A stretch of DNA of 64,000 nt from the NCBI RefSeq assembly GCF_025685395.1, contig NZ_JAGSYA010000003.1, forward strand, positions 1,116,001 through 1,180,000, given 5' to 3'. Position numbers and translations under genes: made by a program. Below, one piece after another: positions 51,047 to 60,902 of this stretch; position 1 is the stretch's first letter; every line of letters begins with the position of its first letter. Under the pieces are notes generated by a model. That model saw only the letters and a list, made by a program, of their open reading frames with translations, searched no databases and was not told the DNA's origin. Origin of the DNA: Terriglobus tenax (GTDB lineage: Bacteria > Acidobacteriota > Terriglobia > Terriglobales > Acidobacteriaceae).

Positions 51047-53983
51047 ATGAGGCTTCGTTGCATTTCTCCATCCGGTTCGGTTGATTTTGTCAGTTTCTGT
51101 CGCTTCTATCGGCTGGTCTTTGCGGTCCTTGTGCTTTGTTGCGCATTTTCCGCGCATGCGCAGCAGACGGCTATCCAGGGCACTGTGGCAGATGCGAGTG
51201 GAGCAACCATTACGGGTGCTGAAGTTGTGGCGGAGCCTGTAACTGGTGGCACGCCGTATAAAACGACAACGGATTCTGACGGGCATTTCAAGTTTCCTGT
51301 GGTGTTGGCTGCAGAGTACGAGGTGACGATTACAGCAAGCGGATTCGCGCCAAACCGTCAGCACTTCACACTGCTCATCGGACAATCATCCGATCTGGCA
51401 TTTTCTCTCTCTCCGGCATCAACATCTTCCGCGATTACGGTGACTGACGCGCCCGTGCAGATTGATACAACTGCGTCCCAGGTCTCTGGCAATGTCGACC
51501 CCGTGGCCATGACGAAGCTTCCGATTAATGGCCGTAACTGGATGGAGCTCTCTTCGCTGGTTCCGGGTGTACGTGTGAATTCGTTCTCGAATGGAACGCC
51601 ACTTGGCGGTAACAATGCTGGAAAGCTGCAGATGAATGTTGATGGCCAGCAGGTGACCAACAATACAGCTTCCGCTACTTCATCTACGGCGCAGGCGCAG
51701 TTCAGCCGCGATGCGATCTCGCAGTTTCAGATCATTACCAACCGCTTTGATGCGACCCAGGGACGTTCAGCCGGCATCCAGGTCAATGCTCAAACTAAGT
51801 CAGGTGCGAACGAGTTTCGTGGAACGGCGTTCCTGTATGCGCGTAATGATGTCTTCAATGCCTCTGACCCAATTACGCGGACCGTCCTGCCATTCAAAGA
51901 TACGCAGTACGGAGGCACACTCGGTGGGCCTATCCGGCACGACAAACTCTTCTACTTTGGCTCATTCGAAGGCGAGCGCCAGCCCGGAACGATTGTAAGC
52001 AATCCGCAGGGATTCAACTACACGTTTACACGTCCTTCGAACATGAGCCTGAACGAGTATCTTCTTCGTTCGGATTATCAGCTGAATGATAAGAATCATT
52101 TCTTCGTGCGCGGTTCGGCCTACACCTACGACATGCCTTTCACAGGCGTATCAGGAACAGCGGACCCAAGCACAGGCTATTCCACTACACGTCAGTACTG
52201 GAGCGTGTGGGGCGCTTGGAACCGTGTCATTACGCCAAACCTGATCAGCGATCTTAAGGCGGGCTACAACCACATCGGCTATTCCAATATTCCGTTCCAG
52301 AGCGGGATGCAGTTGAAGTTTCCTACCACAACTATTGGCGCGGGATACAACATTCCGCAGGTGCGTAATCAGAACTCACCTTCATTTCGCGAAGACATGT
52401 TCTGGCTTCATAAGAACCACAGTCTGAAATTTGGTGCGGAGTACTCGCACGAGTCGCACTCTGGTGAATACGGGCAGAATGTACGTGGCTATGCCTCCAT
52501 GAATGCTGACCCAACCTCGATCGGGCTGAAGTGGACCGATGTCTTTCCGGACACGACAAATCCATCGACATGGAAGCTCTCCCTGGTCAACTCGCTTGTG
52601 GGCACGTACACGCAGGGTTTTGGAGACTTCAACCTGAAGATCCAGCGCAATACCATCGGCCTATGGCTGCAGGATGACTGGAAGCTGTTTCCACGCTTTA
52701 CGCTCAACCTTGGTCTCCGTTACGACAATGATCTTGGTGTGTTCAACCCTCAGCTCCGCATGCCTGCGAGCACTGGAATTCAGCAGCCGACCGGCGGCGA
52801 CAATAACAACATCTCGCCCCGTGTAGGCTTTGCATACGATCTGTTTGGTCGCGGAACGACGGTGATTCGCGGAGGTGTTGGCATGTACTATGCCGACATC
52901 GGAGCCAACCAGATCTCGAACTCGGCACTGTACAACGGGGTCCGCACGGTTCAACCTTCAGTCTCGAAGACATCGACAACGACCGTTGATTTGAATAATC
53001 CGTTCAATGGCAAAACTGCCGCGGACTTCCTCGCGAATCCTACGGCTTACGTACAGTCGGTGCAGGTGATGGCGCCGGATGTGAAGACTCCTTGGTCTGC
53101 ACAGGCAACCATCGGTGTGCAGCAGGTACTGTTTACGGACTGGACCATTTCGGCAGACTTTGTTCATACACGTACGCACAGCGACTGGGTACGTGGAGAC
53201 GCGAACCTGGCACAGAACCCGGCCAACGGTTTCAACTACGATCCCAGCAAGACCACGAGACCCAACACAAAGTACACGCAGATTCTGACCTTCTATACGC
53301 CGAACAATGTTGGCGCCATCTATGACGGCCTGCAGGTAGGCGTTCAGAAAAGGCCGTCACATCACTTTGTATCGGGCGTTGCGTATACGTTCTCGCGTAT
53401 GAAGGACAATTCTGGCAGCCCGTTCTCTTATCCGAACAATCCCTTCGATCTCAGTTCGGAGTGGTCAAAGTCAACGGACAACCAGACGCATGTGCTTTCA
53501 GCCAACGGCAACTATGACTGGAAGTGGGGTTTCCATAGCGGACTTCTATACCGTTTCGGATCGGGCAATAACTTTTCAGCGACGGCTGGATCAAGCCCGA
53601 CCGGGCTTGGTGCTTACACCACAAACCGGACCTTCTGCGGAACTGGAGCAACGAACTCGCTTTGCACCACCACGGTCAAGGTCTACAACGATTCGAAGTT
53701 CAATCGCTATGACGCGAAGTCGGGCTTCATTATCACGGACAGGAACCAGTTTGTTGGCCGTCCTATCCATCGGGTGGATGCCAACGTGGCGAAAGACTTC
53801 ACCTGGCATGACCGGTACCGTGTCACGTTGCAGGTAGAAGCATTCAACCTGCTGAACCACTCGAACTATGGCGCCTACAACACTGTCATTACGTCCGCGA
53901 CATACGGTCAGCCGGCAGGAACTTCCAACGAACTTGCCTACTATGCCCGCATGTTTCAGTTCTCTGGACGCTTCTCCTTCTAA
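51047..53983 (+). CDS. TonB-dependent receptor, Oar-like, 978 aa
   Basis: Outer-membrane receptor. After a short leader comes a signal peptide (LVFAVLVLCCAFSAHAQQ), then a carboxypeptidase-regulatory-like domain (TAIQGTVADASGATITGAEV), plug (LPINGRNWMELSSLVPGVRV) and a barrel ending in FQFSGRFSF. The ATG at 51047 is used rather than the GTG just before it. Downstream genes encode an exported M20 peptidase and a Tat-exported aminotransferase, so the ligand is more likely a peptide or amino-acid conjugate than a glycan; that is inference. Confidence 0.9.
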   Translation: MRLRCISPSGSVDFVSFCRFYRLVFAVLVLCCAFSAHAQQTAIQGTVADASGATITGAEVVAEPVTGGTPYKTTTDSDGHFKFPVVLAAEYEVTITASGFAPNRQHFTLLIGQSSDLAFSLSPASTSSAITVTDAPVQIDTTASQVSGNVDPVAMTKLPINGRNWMELSSLVPGVRVNSFSNGTPLGGNNAGKLQMNVDGQQVTNNTASATSSTAQAQFSRDAISQFQIITNRFDATQGRSAGIQVNAQTKSGANEFRGTAFLYARNDVFNASDPITRTVLPFKDTQYGGTLGGPIRHDKLFYFGSFEGERQPGTIVSNPQGFNYTFTRPSNMSLNEYLLRSDYQLNDKNHFFVRGSAYTYDMPFTGVSGTADPSTGYSTTRQYWSVWGAWNRVITPNLISDLKAGYNHIGYSNIPFQSGMQLKFPTTTIGAGYNIPQVRNQNSPSFREDMFWLHKNHSLKFGAEYSHESHSGEYGQNVRGYASMNADPTSIGLKWTDVFPDTTNPSTWKLSLVNSLVGTYTQGFGDFNLKIQRNTIGLWLQDDWKLFPRFTLNLGLRYDNDLGVFNPQLRMPASTGIQQPTGGDNNNISPRVGFAYDLFGRGTTVIRGGVGMYYADIGANQISNSALYNGVRTVQPSVSKTSTTTVDLNNPFNGKTAADFLANPTAYVQSVQVMAPDVKTPWSAQATIGVQQVLFTDWTISADFVHTRTHSDWVRGDANLAQNPANGFNYDPSKTTRPNTKYTQILTFYTPNNVGAIYDGLQVGVQKRPSHHFVSGVAYTFSRMKDNSGSPFSYPNNPFDLSSEWSKSTDNQTHVLSANGNYDWKWGFHSGLLYRFGSGNNFSATAGSSPTGLGAYTTNRTFCGTGATNSLCTTTVKVYNDSKFNRYDAKSGFIITDRNQFVGRPIHRVDANVAKDFTWHDRYRVTLQVEAFNLLNHSNYGAYNTVITSATYGQPAGTSNELAYYARMFQFSGRFSF

Positions 53984-54015
53984 CAACGAACCCTTCGCTT
54001 CTTAGGAGACCATTG

Positions 54016-55563
54016 ATGTTCAACCGGTTTACTTCCTCACAGAACAAGGCTGCCATGGTTGCAATGGCGGTCTTGTTCCTCTTTTCCTTCTTACTGGCAA
54101 GCGCTCAGTCGCCGGAGATGTCTACGGTAAAAAAGTATGTTGACACTCACCATAAGGAAATCTTTCAGGAATTTCTTGCGTATGCGAGTATTCCTGATCT
54201 CCATGGCGACAACAAAAATCTGACGAAGAATGCAGAACTGCTCAAAAGCATGCTGGATAAGCGCGGCATGCATGGAGAGCTATGGCCCGCTGAGGGCGGA
54301 GCTCCCGTGGTGTATGGCGAGAAGATTGTGCCCGGAGCAAAGCATACTCTTCTTTTCTATATCCACTTTGATGGACAGCCGATTGAGCCAAAGCGGTGGG
54401 CTCAGCCTGATCCGTTTGTGCCGGTGGTTCGTACTGGAACGATCGAAGAAGGTGGTAAGACGATTACCGATCCTTTGGCAGCGGCCGATGTGCCTGGTGC
54501 GTGGCGGATCTATGCTCGTGGGTCCGGAGATGACAAGCTTCCCGGTGAGTGTGTGCTGGGTGCAATCGATGCCCTTGGGCCAAACCTGAAGGAGAACGTA
54601 AAAGTCTTCTTTCACGGCGAGGAAGAGGGTGGCGGTCCGAGCATGAACGCGGCATTTGCAAACCATGCGGACAAACTGAAGGACGCCACGCTCCTGATCA
54701 TTTTAGATGGTCCGCAGCATTCGACCGGGCGGCCCACCATGTACTACGGAGCGCGTGGCGGAGCGAATGTAAATGTCACCGTGTTCACAGCAAAGAACAG
54801 CATGCACAGTGGTAACTATGGCAACTGGCTGCCCGATGCAAATGTGCGAATGGCGCAGTTGATCTCGTCCATGGTCGACGCCACTGGAAAGGTGGTGATC
54901 GAGCATTTCTACGATGATGTACTGCCATTCTCGAAGTCATCGGAACAGATGATGGACGCTGTTCCTGAGAACAGTGCGCAGATGCAGAAAGACTATGGCG
55001 TCGGCTCACTGGATGGTGCTGCGAAGTCCCTGCAGTTTGGCCTGAACATGCCTACTTTCAGCATTCACAAGATTGAGGGCGGCGAAGAGGGGTCAGTCAT
55101 CGCGGCCAAATCAACGGCCGAGATTGCGATGCGTCTTGTGAAAGAAAACGATCCCAGTGTTATGGCGAAGCGGGTGATCGATCACATCAAGAAGCAGGGC
55201 TACTTCATAGTGGATAAGGATCCCGATGTGGCGACGCTCGCAGCACATCCGCGTATTGCGAAGGTAACATCTCGTTCGCTGCAGGCACGCGGTGGGACGG
55301 GTGCGTGGCGTACAGACGCTGAACAGCCGGAAGCAGCTTTCGCAAAGGCTGCGCTCGACAAAGCATGGCCGGGCAAGATGGTGTATCTCCGCACGCTTGG
55401 CGGAGGTGTTCCTGCGGGGCCATTCATCGATAAGTTCGGTTTCCCGGTCATTGGGATTGCACTAGCAAACTACGACGACAACCAGCACTCTGACAACGAA
55501 AACGCAAAGATGGGCAACATCTACGACGGCATTATCACTCTGGCTGGTCTGATCAGCCAATAA
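54016..55563 (+). CDS. M20-family metallopeptidase, exported, 515 aa
   Basis: Zinc-dependent exopeptidase of the M20 (carnosinase/DapE-like) type. A signal peptide (MVAMAVLFLFSFLLASAQ) sends it to the periplasm. The two-metal site can be followed: YIHFDGQP, GSGDDKLPGE, GEEEGGGP with the catalytic Glu pair, ILDGPQH and the late NQHSDNEN. The dimerisation domain lies in between (~residues 255-385). Length is typical. AGGAGA lies nine bases before the ATG. It is the second gene of the receptor operon, so it probably cleaves what the receptor imports. Confidence 0.9.
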   Translation: MFNRFTSSQNKAAMVAMAVLFLFSFLLASAQSPEMSTVKKYVDTHHKEIFQEFLAYASIPDLHGDNKNLTKNAELLKSMLDKRGMHGELWPAEGGAPVVYGEKIVPGAKHTLLFYIHFDGQPIEPKRWAQPDPFVPVVRTGTIEEGGKTITDPLAAADVPGAWRIYARGSGDDKLPGECVLGAIDALGPNLKENVKVFFHGEEEGGGPSMNAAFANHADKLKDATLLIILDGPQHSTGRPTMYYGARGGANVNVTVFTAKNSMHSGNYGNWLPDANVRMAQLISSMVDATGKVVIEHFYDDVLPFSKSSEQMMDAVPENSAQMQKDYGVGSLDGAAKSLQFGLNMPTFSIHKIEGGEEGSVIAAKSTAEIAMRLVKENDPSVMAKRVIDHIKKQGYFIVDKDPDVATLAAHPRIAKVTSRSLQARGGTGAWRTDAEQPEAAFAKAALDKAWPGKMVYLRTLGGGVPAGPFIDKFGFPVIGIALANYDDNQHSDNENAKMGNIYDGIITLAGLISQ

Positions 55564-55600
55564 CATGAGCAACCAGAATTCTCGGGAGAACAAGTAGATT

Positions 55601-56866
55601 ATGGACCGTAATTCAATCTTTAACTCAGCCATCTCACGCCGTAATTTCGTCCGTACATTCGGTGCCGGCGCTGCCGCCGCTGCATTCTCGCCCGCAATGC
55701 TTGCTCAGCAGGCAAAAGCCGGTATGGATGGCGAGGCCCGCCGTAAGGAACTCGGCGAGATAAGCCGGCTTACAGCACAAAACGGCGGTGTGACCGTATG
55801 GATCAGTAGCAATGAGAATCCGCATGGCCCCTGCACTGCCGCGCTGGAACTCATGGCAAAGACCGGGCCAACTGGCGGACGTTATGACAAGCAGCATCTT
55901 GGCAATCAGGTTGTCGATCTGATTAGCAAAGAGTTTTCTCTGAAGCCAGGTTATGTAGAGTTTTACCCCGGCTCTACCGGTCCGCTGGATATGGCTCTGA
56001 TGTCCAACATCGGTCCGGACAAAGGCATCATCTGTGGAGATCCGGGATACGAGCAAGGGCCTTGGGCCGCCGATGCCTGTAAGGCACCGATCAAGTTCGT
56101 CCCATTGACGTCTACGTTCGCGCACGATGTGAAGGCCATGCTCGCTGCTGATCCTAAGGCCGGCGTCTACTACATCTGCAATCCGAATAACCCCACCGGC
56201 ACCATGACTCCAAAGGAAGACATCAAGTGGTTGCTGAAGAACAAGAACCCGGGATCGGTGGTGATTGTTGATGAAGCCTATCACCATTTTTCGCCGGATG
56301 ATTCATGCATTGACTTGGTTGCGGCCGATCAGGACATCATCGTGGTGCGTACCTTCTCCAAGCTGTATGGCATGGCGGGTATCCGCGCTGGGTTCGTGTT
56401 TGCCAAGCCTGAATATATCGCACGGTTCCAGACAATCTCCCCCTTCATCAAGCTGCGCAGCGTAGCCAGTGTCTCCATGATGGCTTCGGCGGCAGCATTG
56501 GCAAGCTTACAGGACAAGACAGTCGTACCCACGAGGCGGAAAGAGAACGCAGACATTCGCAGCGAGACGCTCGAATTCCTGAGCAAGAAGGGATACAAGT
56601 TTATTCCTGGATCACAGGCGAATATGTTCTTTGTCGATACCGGACGTCCGGGTAAAGAGATGCAGATTGCCATGCTCAAAGAAGGTGTGTCGATTGGACG
56701 TACATGGCCAAAGATGCCGACGTATTGCCGCATTACGGTGGGCACTGCGGATGAGATGAAGAAGTTCCAGGTTGCATTCGCAAAGTGCATGGAAGAGACG
56801 CCCGGAAAGCATGCTGCTCTTGTACAGCACTTTGCCGGAAATCCGACAGAACTCTATCGTTCATAA
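55601..56866 (+). CDS. HisC-like PLP aminotransferase with Tat signal, 421 aa
   Basis: Fold-type I aminotransferase related to histidinol-phosphate aminotransferase, unusually carrying a twin-arginine leader (SRRNFVRTFGAGAAAAAFSPAMLAQQ), so it should act in the periplasm with PLP already bound. Core motifs are SSNENPHGP, YICNPNNPTGT, IVDEAYHHF and the Schiff-base Lys in RTFSKLYGMAGIRAGF. It ends an operon with a receptor and an exported peptidase, implying transamination of a released amino acid outside the cytoplasm. A role in histidine synthesis is unlikely given the location. A terminator follows. Confidence 0.9.
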   Translation: MDRNSIFNSAISRRNFVRTFGAGAAAAAFSPAMLAQQAKAGMDGEARRKELGEISRLTAQNGGVTVWISSNENPHGPCTAALELMAKTGPTGGRYDKQHLGNQVVDLISKEFSLKPGYVEFYPGSTGPLDMALMSNIGPDKGIICGDPGYEQGPWAADACKAPIKFVPLTSTFAHDVKAMLAADPKAGVYYICNPNNPTGTMTPKEDIKWLLKNKNPGSVVIVDEAYHHFSPDDSCIDLVAADQDIIVVRTFSKLYGMAGIRAGFVFAKPEYIARFQTISPFIKLRSVASVSMMASAAALASLQDKTVVPTRRKENADIRSETLEFLSKKGYKFIPGSQANMFFVDTGRPGKEMQIAMLKEGVSIGRTWPKMPTYCRITVGTADEMKKFQVAFAKCMEETPGKHAALVQHFAGNPTELYRS

Positions 56867-56895
56867 AACAACAGAGGTAGTGTTTCCGACTGGCA

Positions 56896-56923
56896 GCCCG
56901 TGGCGAAAGCCACGGGCATTTTT
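56896..56923 (+). terminator. Rho-independent terminator of the receptor-peptidase-aminotransferase operon
   Basis: GCCCGTGGC-GAAA-GCCACGGGC is a perfect 9-bp stem with a GNRA-type loop, followed by ATTTTT. Confidence 0.88.
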
Positions 56924-57556
56924 CTGGGGTGCGGTAACTAGACAAGTGATCAAACAAGGGCATGTGCTCTAAGTACAACCGGATCGGAGGTTCAATTGCC
57001 GAGAACGTCGAGAGCATCCGAAAAATGTATAGGTACAAGTGTGGGTCCGACTGTGGAAATAAGTTATATCCTTTTTTGTAATCAACACGAATGAATCCCT
57101 GGAGCAGGGAAGCGCGTACCTCGGCGCACTTTCTCGCACTACTTAGAATTTCTGAAACCCAGTAAAAACGATGGTTTAGCGCCCTTTCGAGTATCGCTCG
57201 CCGTTGAAGCATTGGGAATGTGAATCCCACATGGATTTCCACTCCTAGTCATTCTTTCAACGCTTTCTGGCTTTGCAACGATGTCGCCGCCGCGTATAAC
57301 CAACTGACGAAAACGACGTTTCAGAGAACTAATTTCCCGATATCGGCTCAAGTCTAGCTCGATGAGTGCATTGGCCTGAATGTGTCAGTGGAGCTTCTGC
57401 GGTTCCAAAGATGAGGAACCGGATATATGGCCACTAGCCATTTCACAACCGACTGAGCACCGACAGAATCCATAGCAACGCTCCGAAAATGAGCGTTGAA
57501 GCACTCGAGAGCTCCCGCAACACTGCTTGCACAAAAGAAGCGAGATGGAAACGAAG
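56924..57556. other. Gene-free stretch at the right end of the island
   Basis: Over 600 bases without a credible gene on either strand. It contains the degenerate att-like repeat. Remaining short frames are low-complexity translations without family resemblance; the stretch looks like decayed DNA. Confidence 0.55.
57093..57157 (+). repeat. Right imperfect direct repeat (decayed att-like copy)
   Basis: This is the counterpart of 47659-47725: GAATCCCTGG from the tRNA T arm, then 39 of 47 matching bases from 57111 including the 19 identical bases at 57131-57149. No full tRNA is present. It marks the likely right end of the tRNA-Gln island. Confidence 0.65.
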
Positions 57557-58297
57557 TTACCAGGGCAAGCTTTCTTTCATGAAGTAGTACCCCCCGGTTG
57601 GACCATCGGCGGGGAGGGTGGCGAGGCGGACCGAGGTCTTGGCTCCATCAGCAATCTCCATCGGAGCATATTGCGTCCCAAGCTCTGTTTTTACCCAACC
57701 GGGATGGGCCGAGTTTACCTTGATGGGCGTGTCCTTCAGATCGACGGCAAGATGAATGGTGAAGAGGTTGAGCGCAGCCTTGGACGCGTTGTAGGCAAGG
57801 ACCTTGCCGGCATAGATGGGCGATGCGGGATCCGCATGCAGGGTAAGCGAACCCATGATGCTGGAGACGTTCACGATGCGGCCAGCGGGACTTTGGCGGA
57901 TCAGTGGAAGGAGCTTTTGCGTCAGTGCGATCAGGCCAAAGAAGTTTGTGTTGAAGACGCGGTGCAGCGTGTCCTGCGTAACGGTAGTGGATGAGTTCTC
58001 CACCCAGCGGTCGCTTTCTGCAATTCCGGCATTGTTGACGAGGATGTCGAGCTTGCCGAATGTGGACTCAAGGAATTGATATGCGTGGTCGAAGTCGGTG
58101 TGTCGTGTCATGTCCAGGACGAGTGGATAAACGTCCACGCCAACCTCTTTGAGCGTCGAGGCTGTCTGCTGAACCTTGGCCTCATCGCGGGCGGCGACCA
58201 CAACAGTGATGCCTTGTTTACCCAGTTGCAAGGCTGTCTCAAAGCCAATTCCTTTATTCGCGCCCGTAATCAACGCAATCTTTTTCTGATCTGTCAT
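57557..58297 (-). CDS. Short-chain dehydrogenase/reductase, 246 aa
   Basis: NAD(P)H-dependent carbonyl reductase of the classical SDR fold. The cofactor motif is TGANKGIG, followed by LVNNAG, the catalytic Ser in NVSSIMGS and YNASK as the Tyr/Lys pair; HPGWVKTELG is the substrate-loop region. The sequence resembles plant- and animal-like carbonyl reductases, with the insertion between LVNNAG and YNASK. It is divergent from a LysR gene, its probable regulator; the substrate is unknown. Confidence 0.92.
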   Translation of the reverse strand: MTDQKKIALITGANKGIGFETALQLGKQGITVVVAARDEAKVQQTASTLKEVGVDVYPLVLDMTRHTDFDHAYQFLESTFGKLDILVNNAGIAESDRWVENSSTTVTQDTLHRVFNTNFFGLIALTQKLLPLIRQSPAGRIVNVSSIMGSLTLHADPASPIYAGKVLAYNASKAALNLFTIHLAVDLKDTPIKVNSAHPGWVKTELGTQYAPMEIADGAKTSVRLATLPADGPTGGYYFMKESLPW

Positions 58298-58349
58298 GTG
58301 TCAAGCTCCTGTGGCAAACTTATGCCGTGCTCTGTCATATTTCAAATCG

Positions 58350-58382
58350 ATACGACCGATACTAATTATCGATATTTCGTAT
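58350..58382. promoter_or_regulatory. Nested inverted repeats in SDR/LysR divergent region
   Basis: CGATA-CTAAT-TATCG (58357-58371) is a perfect inverted repeat lying inside outer arms ATACGA and TCGTAT. Size, AT-content and position between the LysR gene and its divergent target fit a LysR-type recognition site. Confidence 0.5.
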
Positions 58383-58429
58383 ATTAGTGTGTAAAGCATG
58401 ATTCTTTGAGGGAGCGAAGAAGGAGGCCC

Positions 58430-59410
58430 ATGATCGGAGTACTTGAATTGCCGGAGCAAGACGAAACGAATACGTCGCGGCAAGTGGAGGTCATCGATCA
58501 CTTCAATCTACGGAACTTCGATCTCAATCTGATGCTTGTGTTCGACGCATTGATGAAGGAGCGAAGTGTTACCAAGGCAGCAGCGAGACTGCGCGTCCAC
58601 CAGCCCGCAGTGAGTCATAGTCTCTCGACCTTGCGTCTCCTTCTGCAGGATGATCTGTTCGTTCGAATCGGACAGTCGATGCGGCCTACGCCCCGAGCCT
58701 GTAGCCTTGCCCAAGGCATAAGCAAGGTTCTTTCTCAAGCGCATCAACTGCTTCTGACCTCGCAGGGTTTCGACCCTATGCTTGAGGAGCGTACCTTCCG
58801 AATCGGTTGCTACAGCGAGATTGAGGTGCTTCTTATCCCACTGCTAGCAGAACATCTGCGTGAGCGCGCTCCGAAGATGCGGTTGCACGCTCGTACCACC
58901 TCTCCCGAGACAGTTGCTCGTATGCTTGACGATCAAAGCATTGACTTCGCGGTTGGCTGTTTTCACAGCGAGCAGAGCCGCTTCCGGAGAAGGGAGCTGT
59001 TCGGGCAATCCCTGATGTGCTGCTACAACCCAAAGCTGCTCAATTTTCCTAAGAGACTAACGCTGAAGCATTACCGGTCCGCTCGTCACGCCCTCGTTTC
59101 ACAGAGTCAGGACCTTGGAGGCTGTCTCGACCAGGTATTCCGGCAACACGATCTGCAGATTGATGTTGCAGTCGCAGCGCCTGAGTTCCTCAGCATTCTT
59201 GCTGCTGTAGAGCGAGCTCCTTTGATTGCGACCCTTCCGCGATGGATTGTCCAGCGCTTTGCGGGAATGTTCAAGCTTCAAAGCTGCGAAGCTCCGTTTG
59301 AGAATCAACTACCCCCTGTAACCGTTATGTGGCCCTCACATGTAGATAAAGAACCGGCATCGGAATGGATACGAGAGCAAATTGTGTTGATTACATCGGG
59401 CCGCTTCTAG
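58430..59410 (+). CDS. LysR-family transcriptional regulator, 326 aa
   Basis: Residues ~24-85 form the LysR winged HTH (FDLNLMLVFDALMKERSVTKAAARLRVHQPAVSHSLSTLR), followed by a periplasmic-binding-protein-like effector domain. The FDLNLLL-type opening and the LF-QSLMCCYNP part of the effector domain resemble NodD/LinR-type members, which bind aromatic or related ligands. AGGAGG lies only three bases before the ATG; TTG codons nearby are alternatives. It is divergent from the SDR gene. Confidence 0.9.
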   Translation: MIGVLELPEQDETNTSRQVEVIDHFNLRNFDLNLMLVFDALMKERSVTKAAARLRVHQPAVSHSLSTLRLLLQDDLFVRIGQSMRPTPRACSLAQGISKVLSQAHQLLLTSQGFDPMLEERTFRIGCYSEIEVLLIPLLAEHLRERAPKMRLHARTTSPETVARMLDDQSIDFAVGCFHSEQSRFRRRELFGQSLMCCYNPKLLNFPKRLTLKHYRSARHALVSQSQDLGGCLDQVFRQHDLQIDVAVAAPEFLSILAAVERAPLIATLPRWIVQRFAGMFKLQSCEAPFENQLPPVTVMWPSHVDKEPASEWIREQIVLITSGRF

Positions 59411-59639
59411 AAGTTGACGGGAAAGGCACCTCAGTTTTGAAAACGGCTTTCTCGTCATGGCCCCCTGACTGACGACAGCTTTGGAAAGATCAGCTCGGCT
59501 TTTAGATAAGCGCAAAATCGCCAATGCGCTCATCGACCAGATCAATCCCGGCGAGTCGACATCTTGGAACGCACCTAAAGGTTTTGAGACGCGAGTGGGA
59601 TGCGAAGCACTTTCGGGCTGTCTATCCCGCCCCGAGGTT

Positions 59640-59876
59640 ACGGACGAAGTCCTGGTCGAGCGCTTGGTCGTGAGATGCCGGACTCATGACGCAAACCGGT
59701 CAGCAAATTCTCCTCCTTCTGATAGTTCAATGAGAACTGCAAGCGTTGGTCCACAACGCGACTCTCTTTCCAGGGCCTAAACGCATCTTCCTGCGTTACG
59801 CCTTCGGTGAAGATCCACTCCTCGCATATCTGTAAACCCTGTCTCCGGTCCTGCGTGTAAACCATGTCTTCGGTAC
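59640..59876 (-). mobile_element. IS481-family transposase relic with terminal repeats
   Basis: On the minus strand about 45 residues (PWKESRVVDQRLQFSLNYQ, then GISRPS) match the N-terminus of IS481 transposases; the initiator ATG is replaced by AGG and the catalytic part is gone. Just upstream lie two similar 21-bp units, TGTAAACCCTGTCTCCGGTCC at 59831 and TGTAAACCATGTCTTCGGTAC at 59856, with the TGT ends usual for this family. It is a dead remnant. Confidence 0.65.
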
Positions 59877-60089
59877 CTGCTGAGGGCTCCGCCCTGGCGC
59901 GGCGCAAGGGGTTTCCCCATAATTTCGTTCCGAAAATCACTGCGCTCCGCTGGCCCTTCGCTTCGCTGCGGGTGGGCGATACCCGCTCCCCATTGCGCCT
60001 TGCCGCCCCGCCGTTCGCCACGTGGGCGTTCGGCATTTGCATGCCGCGTTTCTACACGGAAAGGCAAAAGCAAAGGAGAAACAACACCA

Positions 60090-60902
60090 TGAGCACCACA
60101 GCCACCCCCATCGACAGCAGGAAGCCTTCCAACAAGCAGGAACTGATCGCCGCCAATATCACGCTCTTGATTGAACAGCTGGAGGCAGGACATTCCGACG
60201 CCCTCACCCGTTGCCGGGTTCTGGAGTTGGAAGAAACTCGGACGCAATGTCAATGCCGGAGCCAAAGGGATTCGCATCCTGGCTCCCATCATCGGAGTTC
60301 GTCGGAAGAAGGACGAGGAAGCGGAGAAGGACATCACCAAGCAGAACACGCGGGTCTTGCTTGGCTTCCGCAATGCCTACGTTTTCGATATCTCCCAGAC
60401 CAACGGCGTAGACCTTCCCAATCTGCACGAGGCGACGGGCGATCCCGGAGAGAATATCGAGCGCCTTGCCGCATTCCTCAAAGGCCGGGGGATTCAGTTT
60501 GTCTATAACGCGAACATCGCGCCCGCGCTTGGTATCAGCTACGGCGGTCGCATCGCGGTTCTGCCCGGCCAGTCCAAGGCCGAAGAGTTTTCCACCCTCG
60601 TGCATGAAACCGCGCACGAACTGCTGCACAAGGCGGAGCGGCGCACTGCAACGACGAAGACGGTTCGGGAGCTGGAGGCCGAGGCCGTAGCCTTCGTCGT
60701 CGGCAAGGCCGTAGGTCTGGTGAACCAGAGTGCATCCGCTGATTACATCCATCTCTATCAGGGCAACGCCTCACTTCTTGCTGAAAGTTTGGAGGTCATT
60801 CAGCAGACCGCCAGCCTGATCCTCTCTGCCCTGGAACCGCCTCTCCCAGCAGAAGACGTTGAACCCGCCACTGATGCGCAGCCTGCGGAGGTGGCGGCAT
60901 GA
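60090..60902 (+). pseudogene. ArdC-like antirestriction/metallopeptidase gene, frameshifted
   Basis: An AAAGGAG site and ATG start MSTTATPIDSRKPSNKQELIAANITLLIEQLEAGH, the usual N-terminus of plasmid ArdC-like proteins. Near 60205 the frame is lost, and the protein resumes in the next frame with FWSWKKLGRNVNAGAKGIRI. The segment normally between these parts (about 25-30 residues, from memory of the family) is missing, so a deletion caused the shift. The C-terminal metallopeptidase domain is intact, with HETAHELLH as its zinc motif. Such genes protect incoming conjugative DNA; this copy is probably dead unless a shorter form is made. Confidence 0.75.

Noticed and set aside
50842-51385. Open frame antisense to the third receptor's start and promoter region
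   Set aside because: It overlaps the receptor signal peptide and carries no recognisable motif; the region is the divergent promoter.
59864-60508. Single long plus-strand frame over the IS relic and ArdC-like start
   Set aside because: Only the part from the ATG at 60090 to about 60205 matches the ArdC-like family; before it is non-coding debris and after it the frame is shifted.
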